From: UBA6049 sp965662345
GTDB lineage: Bacteria; Bacteroidota; Bacteroidia; Flavobacteriales_G; Salibacteraceae
Direction: 5' to 3'
Length of the DNA stretch: 64,000 nt
Assembly: GCA_965662345.1 (NCBI GenBank)
Contig: CBFIHE010000001.1
Span: 124,001 to 188,000, forward strand
In this document: positions 1 through 8,620 of the stretch, in pieces
How positions within the stretch are numbered: position 1 is the stretch's first letter
Layout: every line of letters begins with the position of its first letter
Notes under the pieces: model-generated
Database searches by the model: none
Told to the model about the DNA's origin: nothing
The model's input: the letters and a program-made list of their open reading frames with translations, nothing else
Program-made: the position numbers and the translations under genes

Positions 1-2
1 AT

Positions 3-56
3 TCCAACCCTCAAGAAAGAATAGAAAAAGCGGTTACAGATTACTTAGCCAATTAG
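3..56 (+). CDS. C-terminal tail of an unidentified gene cut by the window edge
   Basis: One plus-strand frame is open from the first bases to a TAG at 54-56 and would encode about 17 residues ending in KAVTDYLAN. The other two plus frames give no better candidate. If real, it is the 3' end of a gene reading in from the left and meets the minus-strand HEAT-like gene tail to tail with a 12-base overlap. The product cannot be identified from so few residues, and chance is possible. Confidence 0.3.
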   Translation, partial: SNPQERIEKAVTDYLAN

Positions 57-596
57 TTGTTCGCTTAAAGATCTGGAAATAGTAACCCAAAGTCCAGCCC
101 TTTCATCTTTCGGTGCCTCACCTAGGTGCTCTTGAATTATAGCTAATGCCTGTTCAATTTGTTCAGCAGAAGCCGCCCCTTCCGTGTTATCTATGATTGT
201 CATGATTTCTAACAAGGATTCATAGTTTGCAGTTAGCGATCGCTTTACTAGCGGAATTAAATAAGGACCAGAGTTTATTCCGCTTTCCCATATAGCAGAT
301 AGTAAAAGTGCATGGATGGTATCGTATTTCTCAATCTCAGATAATCGAATTAGTTCGCCTACGGCAGCATCGTCTTTTAATGAGTGAAGTAACTTGATAA
401 TGGCACTTCTAATTTCAAGATCGTCTATTCTAAGGTAAGTATCAGCTAAGTCCTCTAGAATACTTGAGTCGCCATGCTTTCTAATTTCTGAGATAGCTTT
501 TAGAACAACAGATTCATCATCGCTTTGCAACGCTTTCTGAGCTTCTGCAAGTTTTTTAACACGCATTTTTTCTTGCGTTGCTGTTAGTTTCTTCAT
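45..596 (-). CDS. HEAT-repeat-like cytoplasmic protein, function unknown
   Basis: The 183-residue product is rich in short amphipathic helices. Leu/Ile/Ala-patterned helix pairs around residues 40-75, 75-110 and 110-155 resemble HEAT or armadillo-like repeats. It has no signal peptide, membrane segment or catalytic motif. The N terminus is basic and probably coiled. It starts 5 bases after the yggS stop and is probably the last gene of a DUF1015-yggS-HEAT operon. HEAT-like folds usually serve as binding scaffolds, but nothing here shows the partner. The fold call rests on pattern only. Confidence 0.6.
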   Translation of the reverse strand: MKKLTATQEKMRVKKLAEAQKALQSDDESVVLKAISEIRKHGDSSILEDLADTYLRIDDLEIRSAIIKLLHSLKDDAAVGELIRLSEIEKYDTIHALLLSAIWESGINSGPYLIPLVKRSLTANYESLLEIMTIIDNTEGAASAEQIEQALAIIQEHLGEAPKDERAGLWVTISRSLSEQLIG

Positions 597-601
597 GCCT
601 T

Positions 602-1282
602 CTATTTATTGTATTCTCTAGCTCCAAAAATGGAACTGCCTACTCTTATCATGTTGCTTCCTGTTTTAACAGCTAATGGATAATCTCCGCTCATACCCAT
701 TGATAAAACTGTAAAAGCATCTGGTTCATTAAAATAGTCTGACGCATTCTTTTTGATTGTTTCAAAAAGTGTTCTCAAGCTGCTAAACTCACCTTCAACT
801 TGAGTTTTATCATCCGTATTTGTAGCCATGCCCATTAAGCCCGTTATGCGAACATGTGAATAGCTCCGTAAGGTTTCAGAAGCCAAGAAGGCTAATACAT
901 CACTCACAGGAACTCCGAATTTAGATTCTTCCTTAGCTATATGCACCTGGAGTAAACAGTCTATTTTTCTGTCGTTTTGTTTTGCCCTTTTATTGATCTC
1001 TTTGGCTAGCTTCAGGGAATCCAAAGATTGAATGAGCGATACAAAAGGGGCAATATATTTTACTTTATTACTCTGCAGGTGACCAACAAAATGCCAGGCA
1101 ATATCTTTGGGTAGCTGTTCGTATTTATCTGTTAATTCTTGAACTTTATTCTCGCCAAAGATGCGTTGCCCAATTTCATAAGCTGATGAAATATCGGTAT
1201 TGGGCTTGGTTTTTGAAACTGCTACAATTTGAACATCATCTGGCAGTGAATTCTGGAGTTCTTTTAAGCGTTTTTGAATCAT
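602..1282 (-). CDS. yggS: YggS/PLPBP-family pyridoxal-phosphate homeostasis protein
   Basis: The 226-residue product has the hallmark PLP-binding segment VAVSKTKP, with Lys24 as the expected Schiff-base lysine. Other family blocks follow: FGENKVQEL, WHFVGHLQSNK, GLMGMA, and the phosphate-binding C-terminal block with LSMGMSGDYP and RVGSSIFGAR. The family is a single-domain TIM barrel related to alanine racemase. It binds PLP and buffers vitamin B6 and amino-acid metabolism without a known catalytic reaction. It lies 30 bases downstream of the DUF1015 gene and 5 bases upstream of the HEAT-like gene, all on minus, so co-transcription is likely. Length is normal. Confidence 0.93.
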   Translation of the reverse strand: MIQKRLKELQNSLPDDVQIVAVSKTKPNTDISSAYEIGQRIFGENKVQELTDKYEQLPKDIAWHFVGHLQSNKVKYIAPFVSLIQSLDSLKLAKEINKRAKQNDRKIDCLLQVHIAKEESKFGVPVSDVLAFLASETLRSYSHVRITGLMGMATNTDDKTQVEGEFSSLRTLFETIKKNASDYFNEPDAFTVLSMGMSGDYPLAVKTGSNMIRVGSSIFGAREYNK

Positions 1283-1312
1283 AGTTCAAAGGTACAAAAC
1301 ACCTATGCGCTA

Positions 1313-2530
1313 CTAAAATTCATAGACAACCAATCCGCTTCTTAATTTGGGTTCAACCCAGGTACTTTTCGGAGGCATAATGTTATTCGTATCTGCTACT
1401 TGTTTTAATTGGTTCATTGTTACAGAATATAGGGTAAAGCCAACATCAAACCTTCCTGAATTCACCAGCTGTTCAACCATACCCATAGATACCTCGCCCC
1501 CACGATACGCAATCCTACTATCTGTTTTGGCATCTACTATTCCCAAAAGTGGCGTAAGCACCAAGTCATTAAGAATGCTACAATCTAAATGGGCTACTGG
1601 GTGTGCTTCGTTAAAGCTTCCTGTTTTAGGTGTTAATTTAAACCACTTGTGGTCTAAATACATACCAAATTCATGCACGTTGCTAGGTTCCACAGGTTCA
1701 TGACTGTGCATCACTTCAAATTGATTGGAGAGTGCATCTGGAAAGGTTGCAGGCGTATATCCGTTTAATCCTTTTACGAATCTATGAAACGGCAATATAT
1801 GCATTTGGCTTTCTGGCAGTAGATAGCACATAAAATACTGTGCATTACTATTTTGGTAAAGGTCTTTTGCTAGCAATGCTGATGATGCAGACCTATGGTG
1901 TCCGTCTGCAATATAGAATGCATTCATTTCTGAATAAGCATTCTGTAGAGTAGCAACATCATTTTTATCTGTAACTAACCATAAGTAGTGAGTTGCCGTA
2001 TCTGTGGTGGTAAATTCATACTCCGCACGTGAGCCAGTAACTTTGTTTAAAATTGAATCTATTGAATCATTGTCTGGATGTGCTAATAAAACAGGCTCTG
2101 CATTAATGGAAGTTTGTTTAAGGTACTCCTTAAACATCTCCTTTCTTGCGGTAATGGTATGTTCATGAACTTTGATACTTCCGTTTTCATAGTCTTCTAC
2201 AGAAACACCAGCAATAACGCCCGTAAACACGTGGTTACCTTTAACTTGTCTGTAGATATACATGCTCGAATCATTATCTCTCATGAAAACTTCATGACTA
2301 ACAAATTCATCAAACTTTTCCCGTACCCTTAAGAAGCGTTCTTTCGCCATATTGGGTTTATATCCAGGAGTACCAAAATCTGGATAAATTACGTGAAGAA
2401 AAGTGTAGGGGTTATTGATGAGCTTATCATTTAAATCAGTTTCACTGTATTCAATGAAAGATCTAGAGCCTACCAACCCTGCTTTATCGCGTGTGGGTCT
2501 ACACGCCTTAAAGGGAACTACCTTTGGCAT
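1313..2530 (-). CDS. DUF1015-family protein
   Basis: The 405-residue cytoplasmic protein opens with MPKVVPFKACRPTRDKAG, the DUF1015 signature start. It contains the conserved YIADGHHRSAS block near residues 206-216 and the family's late RIAYRGGEVSMG segment. There is no signal peptide or membrane helix. The biochemical role of DUF1015 is not established. From general knowledge of Bacteroidota genomes, it often sits beside serC-serA. Here serC-serA lie about 11.5 kb away, and the gene instead heads a minus-strand group with yggS. The start is the first ATG and leaves the family N terminus intact. Confidence 0.85.
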   Translation of the reverse strand: MPKVVPFKACRPTRDKAGLVGSRSFIEYSETDLNDKLINNPYTFLHVIYPDFGTPGYKPNMAKERFLRVREKFDEFVSHEVFMRDNDSSMYIYRQVKGNHVFTGVIAGVSVEDYENGSIKVHEHTITARKEMFKEYLKQTSINAEPVLLAHPDNDSIDSILNKVTGSRAEYEFTTTDTATHYLWLVTDKNDVATLQNAYSEMNAFYIADGHHRSASSALLAKDLYQNSNAQYFMCYLLPESQMHILPFHRFVKGLNGYTPATFPDALSNQFEVMHSHEPVEPSNVHEFGMYLDHKWFKLTPKTGSFNEAHPVAHLDCSILNDLVLTPLLGIVDAKTDSRIAYRGGEVSMGMVEQLVNSGRFDVGFTLYSVTMNQLKQVADTNNIMPPKSTWVEPKLRSGLVVYEF

Positions 2531-2582
2531 ACATTCTGTTTCGGATGCCCAAAGATAAGCGCACTATCTATTTTGCAAAGGA

Positions 2583-5033
2583 TTAAACAATACGCAGAGC
2601 TTTTTTTACTTTGGTTTTAAGCAATGCTTTTTCAAGTACTTCTTTCATTTCTGAAACATAATGGAAGGTCAAACCTTTCAAGTACCTCTCGTCTATGTCT
2701 TCTACATCTTTGCGGTTTTGCTCACAAAGAATAATCTCAGAAATCTTAGCTCGTTTGGCAGCAAGAATTTTTTCCTTGATTCCACCAACTGGAAGAACTT
2801 TACCACGTAGGGTGATTTCTCCAGTCATTGCCAGCTTATTCTTTACTTTTCTTTGGGTAAAGGCACTAGAAATAGCCGTGAGCATGGTTATCCCAGCAGA
2901 GGGACCGTCTTTTGGAATAGCTCCTTCTGGTACGTGAATATGGATGTTGTATTTATCAAAAAGTGCTGCATTTAATCCCAATTCTGGTGAGTGTGCTTTT
3001 AGGTATTCCATTGCCACTACAGCACTCTCTTTCATTACAGAACCTAAGCTACCTGTAAGCGTAAGCTTTCCTTTACCTGGGGTTATTGAAGATTCTATGT
3101 ATAAGATATCTCCACCAACAGCGGTCCAAGCTAAGCCCGTTACAACACCAGCAACTTCATTACCTTCGTAAATGTCTCGCTCTCTACCAGGGCCTAAAAT
3201 TTGTGTTAGTTCGCTAGGTTTGATTTCTGAAGAGTGCTCTTCTTCCATGGCAATACGCTTAGCTGTTTGCCTAATGAGCTTGGTTATACGTTTTTCAAGT
3301 CCGCGTACTCCAGACTCCCTTGTGTACGCTTCTACCAACTTTTCAATGGTTTTTTTTGGGAGTTTAAATTCTGTTTTGGTTAACCCATGTTCTTTGAGCT
3401 GTTTAGGAACCAAGTGTCTTTTTGCAATTTCAGCTTTCTCTTCTAAGGTGTAGCCGTTTACTTCAATGATTTCTAATCGATCTCTCAACGCTGGTTGAAT
3501 GGCAGCAAGGTTATTGGCAGTTGCAATGAACATTACCTTAGACAAGTCGTACTTAATCTCTAAGAAGTTGTCGTAGAATGTATCATTCTGCTCTGGGTCT
3601 AATACTTCTAGCAAAGCCGATGACGGATCACCCTGCGGTCCTGCAGAAACTTTGTCTATTTCATCTAAAATGAAAACAGGATTACTACTTCCCGCTTTTT
3701 TTAGGCTTTGAATTACTCTTCCTGGCATAGCGCCTATGTAGGTCTTACGGTGGCCTCTAATTTCAGCCTCATCTCGAAGTCCACCCAAGCTCATTCGTGT
3801 ATACTTTCTTCCAAGTGCCTCTGCAATGCTCTTACCTAGGCTTGTTTTACCAACTCCTGGAGGTCCAGCAAGACATATGATAGGAGACTTCATGTCATTC
3901 TTGAGCTTCAAAACAGCAAGCTGCTCTATGATTCGCTCTTTTACTTTTTCCAAGCCAAAATGCTCTCTATCTAAAATACGTTGAGCACGCTTAAGATCAA
4001 AGTTGTCTTTGGTAAATTGATTCCATGGAAGTTCTATGAGGGTTTCCAAGTAATTAGCCTGAATAGAATACTCTACTCCAGTTGGATTCATTCGCTCCAA
4101 TTTACTCAGCTCCTTTTCAAAGGTTTCTTTTACCTCTTTAGACCACTTTTTCTTTTTTGCTTTTTTCTTAAACTCTTCAACTTCTTGATCCAATGGACTT
4201 CCGCCCAGCTCCTCTTGAATCTGCTTCATTTGCTGATGCAAGAAGTACTCACGTTGTTGTTGATTGATATCGTGTTGCACCTTGCTCTGGATATCGTTTT
4301 TCAATTCTAATAACTGGATATCCTCATTCAAGTACTCAAGTACTTTTTCTGCTCTTTTGTAGGGGTCGGTCATCTCCAGAAGACCTTGCTTTTCTGAAGC
4401 ATCGCGGTTCATATTGCTGGAAATGAAGTTGATTAAGAAAGAGGCGCTTTCTATATTCTTAATAGCAACTTGAGCTTCTGAAGGAATATTTGGCGATTCT
4501 TGAATAATTCGTAAAGCCAATTCCCGAATTCCTGATTCTAGTGCTTTGAATCGTTGATCTTCTGGATCAGGAGCCTCTTCAGTAAGCTGGTGAGTTTTTC
4601 CTGTAAAATAGGGTTCAGAAGAAATAATTTCATCAAGAATAAAGCGTCTCTTGCCCTGGATTATAATGGTGATACTTCCATCGGGCATTTTGAGCTTCTT
4701 CATAATTCGAGCTACAGTACCAACGGATTGTAAGTTATTCGCATCAGGGTCTTCTATCTCACTGTCTTTTTGGGCAACAACACCAATGGTTTTGGTAGTT
4801 GCATAAGCATCATCTACCAGCTTGATAGATTTATCTCTCCCTACAGTTATTGGTATTACTACACCTGGGAAGAGTACGTTGTACCTAATCGGTAATATTG
4901 GCAGTTGCTCAGGAACGGCTTCTCCAGCCATTTGGGCTTCATCATCTTTGGATAATAGAGGTATGAATTCCGCATCATCATTAAGCATATCACTCATTCC
5001 CATCCAGTTATGTTCGAAATCTAAGTTTTTCAT
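2583..5033 (-). CDS. lon: ATP-dependent protease La (Lon)
   Basis: This 816-residue protein has full Lon architecture. An N-terminal LAN/substrate-binding domain (about 40-260) is followed by a coiled coil rich in Gln and Lys (about 250-310). The AAA+ module has Walker A GPPGVGKTS at 390-398 and Walker B VFILDEID at 453-460. The C-terminal Ser-Lys protease has PKDGPSAG with catalytic Ser712 and the GGIKEKILAAK segment carrying the Lys (755 by spacing). It degrades misfolded and regulatory proteins in the cytoplasm. An A8 run (T8 at 3350-3357 on plus) lies inside the gene without breaking frame. It appears monocistronic. Confidence 0.98.
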   Translation of the reverse strand: MKNLDFEHNWMGMSDMLNDDAEFIPLLSKDDEAQMAGEAVPEQLPILPIRYNVLFPGVVIPITVGRDKSIKLVDDAYATTKTIGVVAQKDSEIEDPDANNLQSVGTVARIMKKLKMPDGSITIIIQGKRRFILDEIISSEPYFTGKTHQLTEEAPDPEDQRFKALESGIRELALRIIQESPNIPSEAQVAIKNIESASFLINFISSNMNRDASEKQGLLEMTDPYKRAEKVLEYLNEDIQLLELKNDIQSKVQHDINQQQREYFLHQQMKQIQEELGGSPLDQEVEEFKKKAKKKKWSKEVKETFEKELSKLERMNPTGVEYSIQANYLETLIELPWNQFTKDNFDLKRAQRILDREHFGLEKVKERIIEQLAVLKLKNDMKSPIICLAGPPGVGKTSLGKSIAEALGRKYTRMSLGGLRDEAEIRGHRKTYIGAMPGRVIQSLKKAGSSNPVFILDEIDKVSAGPQGDPSSALLEVLDPEQNDTFYDNFLEIKYDLSKVMFIATANNLAAIQPALRDRLEIIEVNGYTLEEKAEIAKRHLVPKQLKEHGLTKTEFKLPKKTIEKLVEAYTRESGVRGLEKRITKLIRQTAKRIAMEEEHSSEIKPSELTQILGPGRERDIYEGNEVAGVVTGLAWTAVGGDILYIESSITPGKGKLTLTGSLGSVMKESAVVAMEYLKAHSPELGLNAALFDKYNIHIHVPEGAIPKDGPSAGITMLTAISSAFTQRKVKNKLAMTGEITLRGKVLPVGGIKEKILAAKRAKISEIILCEQNRKDVEDIDERYLKGLTFHYVSEMKEVLEKALLKTKVKKALRIV

Positions 5034-5125
5034 GTAGTGTTTGTGAATCGGCCAACAACTATATCGCCCGTGTTCAAAGAGAATGACTTCAAGCCTTATG
5101 CCAAGATGTAGCTGCTGTCTTTTCG

Positions 5126-6286
5126 TCAGCTATTTCTAATGGATTCAAAGATTCGTACGTCTACTTCGGTAAAGTCCATACTCCTTCGTTCCATCATCCG
5201 CTTTGCTACTTCTTCTGCTTTTTCGGCTTTGAATTCAACAAAGCCTTCTGCCCCTCCCCAAGAGAAAGAAGGAATGTATTTTGGCGGAAATCCACCTCCG
5301 TAAATATTAGAACTAACACCTACTACTGTTCCTGTATTAAACATGGTGTTAATTCCTGATTTTGAGTGGTCGCCCATAATTAATCCACAGAATTGAAGAT
5401 TGGTGTTAATGTAATCTTTAGCGGTATAATTATATGCCTTTACTAAGCCGTAGTTATTCTTTAGGTTGCTATTATTGGTATCTGCTCCAAGGTTGCACCA
5501 TTCACCAATTACAGAATTCCCTAAGAAGCCGTCATGGCCTTTGTTTGAATACCCTGTGAGTACAGAATTATTTACTTCTCCACCCACCTTGCAGTAAGGG
5601 CCGAGCGTTGTGGCACCATAAATTTTAGTAGCCAGCTTTAGTACGCTATGGTCTAGCATGGCAAACGGACCTCTAATTACGGAGTTTTCCATAACCTCTG
5701 CATCCTTACCAATGTAAATTGGACCCGTTGTGCTGTTAAGTACACTGCACATTACCTTGGCTCCGGGTTCAATGAATACTTCATTTCCCAAGGCTGTATT
5801 AGATTGATCTAAGCGGGCAGAGTTTCTCCCTTCTGTAAGCAATTTGTAATCTGTTGTTAACTCTCTTCCGTTGTTTGTGAAAATATCCCACGGATAGCGA
5901 AGTAGAGTATAGTCTGTAGGCTCTATTTTTTTCGTTTGGGATGACGAAAGATCCTCTGGATTTTTATCATCTAGGCAGTGATGCGCAATCACACGACTAC
6001 CCCAAACAACAGCCTCTCCAAGGGATAAGCTTTTAATTTTATTGACTAAGGAAGGCGATGGACAGGCCGCTGCATTGATAAAAATAACCTCTTCGCCAGT
6101 AGAGTTAGTCGCTTCGTATTTAGAGCTGAGGTAACCTGCAGTTCTAATAAATGTTGATGTAGCTAATGATTTCTCCCATTTCTCTTTAATGGTAAGTATG
6201 CCAATTCGAATATCGGCAATAGAACGTGTAAGCGCAATAGGGTAGAGGTCTGATGTATAAGAATCGTCAAATAAAATAAACTTCAT
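5126..6286 (-). CDS. GlmU-family sugar-nucleotidyltransferase-like protein
   Basis: The 386-residue product has an N-terminal nucleotidyltransferase-like region that begins MKFILFDDSYTSDLYPIALT rather than the canonical GxGTRM loop. It continues into a C-terminal left-handed beta helix of hexapeptide repeats (about 165-340), with turns such as GAKVMCSVLN, GPIYIGKDAEV and GPYCKVGGEV. This is the Bacteroidota 'GlmU family' type. Because the standard pyrophosphorylase signature is degenerate, the substrate cannot be assigned. A role in activated-sugar or UDP-GlcNAc synthesis is an inference from the fold. It lies directly downstream of rpmE2 but beyond that gene's terminator, so the two are probably separately transcribed. 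Confidence 0.8.
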   Translation of the reverse strand: MKFILFDDSYTSDLYPIALTRSIADIRIGILTIKEKWEKSLATSTFIRTAGYLSSKYEATNSTGEEVIFINAAACPSPSLVNKIKSLSLGEAVVWGSRVIAHHCLDDKNPEDLSSSQTKKIEPTDYTLLRYPWDIFTNNGRELTTDYKLLTEGRNSARLDQSNTALGNEVFIEPGAKVMCSVLNSTTGPIYIGKDAEVMENSVIRGPFAMLDHSVLKLATKIYGATTLGPYCKVGGEVNNSVLTGYSNKGHDGFLGNSVIGEWCNLGADTNNSNLKNNYGLVKAYNYTAKDYINTNLQFCGLIMGDHSKSGINTMFNTGTVVGVSSNIYGGGFPPKYIPSFSWGGAEGFVEFKAEKAEEVAKRMMERRSMDFTEVDVRIFESIRNS

Positions 6287-6313
6287 GTGCGAGAATTAGG
6301 GGTAAAAAATACA

Positions 6314-6342
6314 AAAGCCCTGACGGATACCGACAGGGCTTT
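6314..6342 (-). terminator. Rho-independent terminator after rpmE2
   Basis: A perfect 9-bp stem (AAAGCCCTG at 6314-6322, CAGGGCTTT at 6334-6342) has an 11-base loop and T-rich flanks. It lies 21 bases past the rpmE2 stop on the minus strand and before the GlmU-family start. Confidence 0.85.
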
Positions 6343-6363
6343 GCATATGATTGAAGCCGAGGC

Positions 6364-6624
6364 TTATTTTTTCTTTGCGAACTTACCGTACTTGTTCTTA
6401 AACTTATCAATACGACCTGCAGTATCAACGTACTGTATTTTACCAGTGTAGAAAGGGTGAGACTTGTGTGAAATCTCCAACTTTACCAGTGGGTACTCGT
6501 TGCCATCTTCCCACGTTACTGTATCTTTTGTAGCCGCACAAGACTTACAAAGGAACGAATAATCGTTACTCATGTCTTTGAATACAACTAATCTATAATC
6601 TTCGGGATGAATACCTTGTTTCAT
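6364..6624 (-). CDS. rpmE2: Type B 50S ribosomal protein L31
   Basis: The 86-residue product carries the L31 signature: MKQGIHPEDYRLVVFKDMS at the start, then EYPLVKLEISHKSHPFYTGK and DTAGRIDKFKNKYG, ending in Lys-rich sequence. The spacer insertion typical of type B (non-zinc) L31 is present. One Cys pair (CKSC, residues 36-39) remains where zinc-ribbon L31 proteins have one of two pairs, so a complete four-Cys site is absent. The gene has a well-formed promoter and its own terminator and looks monocistronic. Confidence 0.96.
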   Translation of the reverse strand: MKQGIHPEDYRLVVFKDMSNDYSFLCKSCAATKDTVTWEDGNEYPLVKLEISHKSHPFYTGKIQYVDTAGRIDKFKNKYGKFAKKK

Positions 6625-6649
6625 ATCTTGCCTACTTAAAATTGGAGCG

Positions 6650-6677
6650 CAAATATAAGAATATGAATCATATCAAA
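6650..6677 (-). promoter_or_regulatory. Bacteroidota-type promoter of rpmE2
   Basis: Reading the minus strand, TTTG (6677-6674) is followed by 16 bases and then TATATTTG (6657-6650). This fits the TTG-N~17-23-TAnnTTTG consensus of the Bacteroidota primary sigma factor. The -7 element lies 25 bases upstream of the rpmE2 start. Confidence 0.75.
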
Positions 6678-6739
6678 AAGTTGAATAGCGTTAAAATAAT
6701 TTCATCGAACTTTCGTACTCTTGTTTTAGAAGCTAAACC

Positions 6740-8248
6740 ATGGTCCTAAAGCAATATTTCTTATTCCTTCTTGTAGGTTCGCTCGCTATTCTTTCATGCA
6801 AGAAAGAAAATGACTTGCTAACTGATACTGGTGCAAGGTTAAGTTTTTCTACAGATACCCTTACGTTTGATACTGTATTTACACAGATAGGTTCTGCTAC
6901 AAGAAGATTTACCATCCGCAACTTCAATGAGGGTACTATTAACATTTCTCGCATTGAGTTAGTAAACGGCTCAAGTTCAAATTTTAGATTCAATGTTGAT
7001 GGCATAGCAGGTCCTGAGGTTGAAAACCTGGAAATACGTTCTGGAGATAGCGCTTTTGTTTTTGTAGAAGTCACAGTAGACCCTACTAATCAAAACGCCC
7101 CATTAGTAATTTATGATGCTCTGCGCTTTTTAACCAATGGTAATATTCAAGATGTGACTCTTGAAGCGTGGGGACAAGATGCATACTATTACAGGCCAAC
7201 TCAAACCCCATCAGGGTTTCCAGCACTTTCTTTTTTGAGTGAATATGGCGAGTATTTCCCCATTGGTGTGAATATGGAATTACCAGCAGACAAGCCACAT
7301 GTGATTTTTGGATACCTTGTTATTGATTCATTAATAAATCTCAAAATAAATGCGGGTGCCCAAATTCATTTTTATGAGAATGCAGGGTTATGGGCTTACA
7401 GAGGAAGTAACTTAAATGTACAAGGCGAACTGGGTAATGAAGTTGTCTTTCGTGGTTATCGATTAGAAGATTATTACAATGAGCTTCCTGGGCAGTGGGA
7501 TAGAATCATTTTAAATGAGAGTCCGAATGATCACATTTTCAATCACGCGCGGATTGAGAATAGCTTCATTGGCATTTCCGCAGAGTATTATTTTTTGAGT
7601 GGAACGCCACAGGTAGCATCGAATAAATTGAAATTTACTAATTCAACAATCACCAATACGGAAGGTGTTGGGATGTTGGTGAGGAATTACAACGTAGAGG
7701 GAACTAACTCTCTAATAGCCAATTCGCAAAACCAGCTTTTTGCATCTACAGGTGGTGGGGAGCAGCGTTTTGTACATTGCACATTCGCCAATTATTGGCA
7801 ATACGGAAGCAGGCAAGAGGGTTCTTTGTATGCTGCCAATGGCGTTCAAATACAAATAAGTTCATCTGAGGCAATTGAATACATAGGAGATCAGTCTGTA
7901 TTTTTTGGCAACTGTATTTTTTATGGACCCAACGATGAAGAATTAGAAGTAGATTCTATTCAAGGTGGAGATTTGGATGTGGTGTTTGATCATTGTGTAC
8001 TTAAAACCGAACTTACGCAGGTTGACCCTGGTCTTTCCTTTTTGAACTGTATCATCAATCCTGGATCTCAACCAGGGTACTTTAATCCGCTTTTTGAAGA
8101 TACAGGAGAAAATGATTTTACGCTTCATGCAGGATCCGTTGCCATAGATGAGGGAAATAGTGTGATTACAGATACTTTATCTGTAGACTTAAAAGGAGAT
8201 ATGCGCGATGCATTACCAGATATAGGATGCTATGAGTATACTCCTTAA
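6740..8248 (+). CDS. Surface lipoprotein with parallel beta-helix
   Basis: The 502-residue product has a lipoprotein signal (hydrophobic residues 6-19, lipobox LAILSC, lipidated Cys20). An Ig-like or 'choice-of-anchor' region follows (about 30-130, alternating beta pattern). The rest is a long right-handed parallel beta helix with repeated IHFYENAG-, HARIENSFIG- and HCTFANYW-type rungs, closing on a DIGCYEY motif common at the end of such domains. It is probably outer-membrane anchored. Beta helices of this type often bind or cleave polysaccharide, but no catalytic residues can be assigned. A TACTCTTG element at 6716-6723 is a possible -7 box. The downstream ferredoxin starts 36 bases later. 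Confidence 0.75.
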   Translation: MVLKQYFLFLLVGSLAILSCKKENDLLTDTGARLSFSTDTLTFDTVFTQIGSATRRFTIRNFNEGTINISRIELVNGSSSNFRFNVDGIAGPEVENLEIRSGDSAFVFVEVTVDPTNQNAPLVIYDALRFLTNGNIQDVTLEAWGQDAYYYRPTQTPSGFPALSFLSEYGEYFPIGVNMELPADKPHVIFGYLVIDSLINLKINAGAQIHFYENAGLWAYRGSNLNVQGELGNEVVFRGYRLEDYYNELPGQWDRIILNESPNDHIFNHARIENSFIGISAEYYFLSGTPQVASNKLKFTNSTITNTEGVGMLVRNYNVEGTNSLIANSQNQLFASTGGGEQRFVHCTFANYWQYGSRQEGSLYAANGVQIQISSSEAIEYIGDQSVFFGNCIFYGPNDEELEVDSIQGGDLDVVFDHCVLKTELTQVDPGLSFLNCIINPGSQPGYFNPLFEDTGENDFTLHAGSVAIDEGNSVITDTLSVDLKGDMRDALPDIGCYEYTP

Positions 8249-8284
8249 TAGTGAACATGACCTTACTGAAGTCGTTTAATACGT

Positions 8285-8620
8285 ATGGTTACCATTCGCG
8301 TAGTGTTTACTTCAGGACAAAGTGAGATCATAAAAACGAATCAAGGAGAGACCATTAGAGACGCACTGCTCGTAAATGGTATAAACCCTCATGGTAAATG
8401 GGCTAAGCGGCTTAATTGTGGAGGAAATGGACTCTGTGCTACATGTGGAATCAAGCTACTAAGTAACCCGATAGATGCCAATCATTTGCATGATAAACTA
8501 GCTCACAGATATGGGTATCTAAGGCTGTCTTGTCAACTTACAGTAGAGACAGATATGGTGATATTAGTTGATGATAACAAATCACTTTGGGGCAAGAAAA
8601 GCAACGAATATCCTACATGA
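8285..8620 (+). CDS. 2Fe-2S ferredoxin
   Basis: The 111-residue protein has a beta-grasp ferredoxin fold and a cluster motif of Cys-X5-Cys-X2-Cys (CGGNGLCATC, about residues 45-54), with the fourth Cys in RLSCQ near residue 82. The X5 spacing resembles adrenodoxin/Isc-type ferredoxins rather than the plant X4 type. It is soluble, with no signal peptide, and should act as a one-electron carrier. Its partner is not evident. The 3' end overlaps the stop of the converging porP/sprF gene by 8 bases, leaving no room for a terminator between them. Confidence 0.85.
   Translation: MVTIRVVFTSGQSEIIKTNQGETIRDALLVNGINPHGKWAKRLNCGGNGLCATCGIKLLSNPIDANHLHDKLAHRYGYLRLSCQLTVETDMVILVDDNKSLWGKKSNEYPT

Noticed and set aside
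1347..1703. Plus-strand open frame of 118 codons opposite the DUF1015 gene
   Set aside because: It has no family features and lies wholly antisense to a well-supported gene; it is a shadow of that gene's codon pattern. The same applies to the plus-strand frames over lon and the minus-strand frames over the TonB receptor.
3350..3357. A8 tract in lon as a phase-variable switch
   Set aside because: It encodes conserved Pro-Lys-Lys-Thr in frame in an intact housekeeping protease, so it is more likely ordinary codon use.
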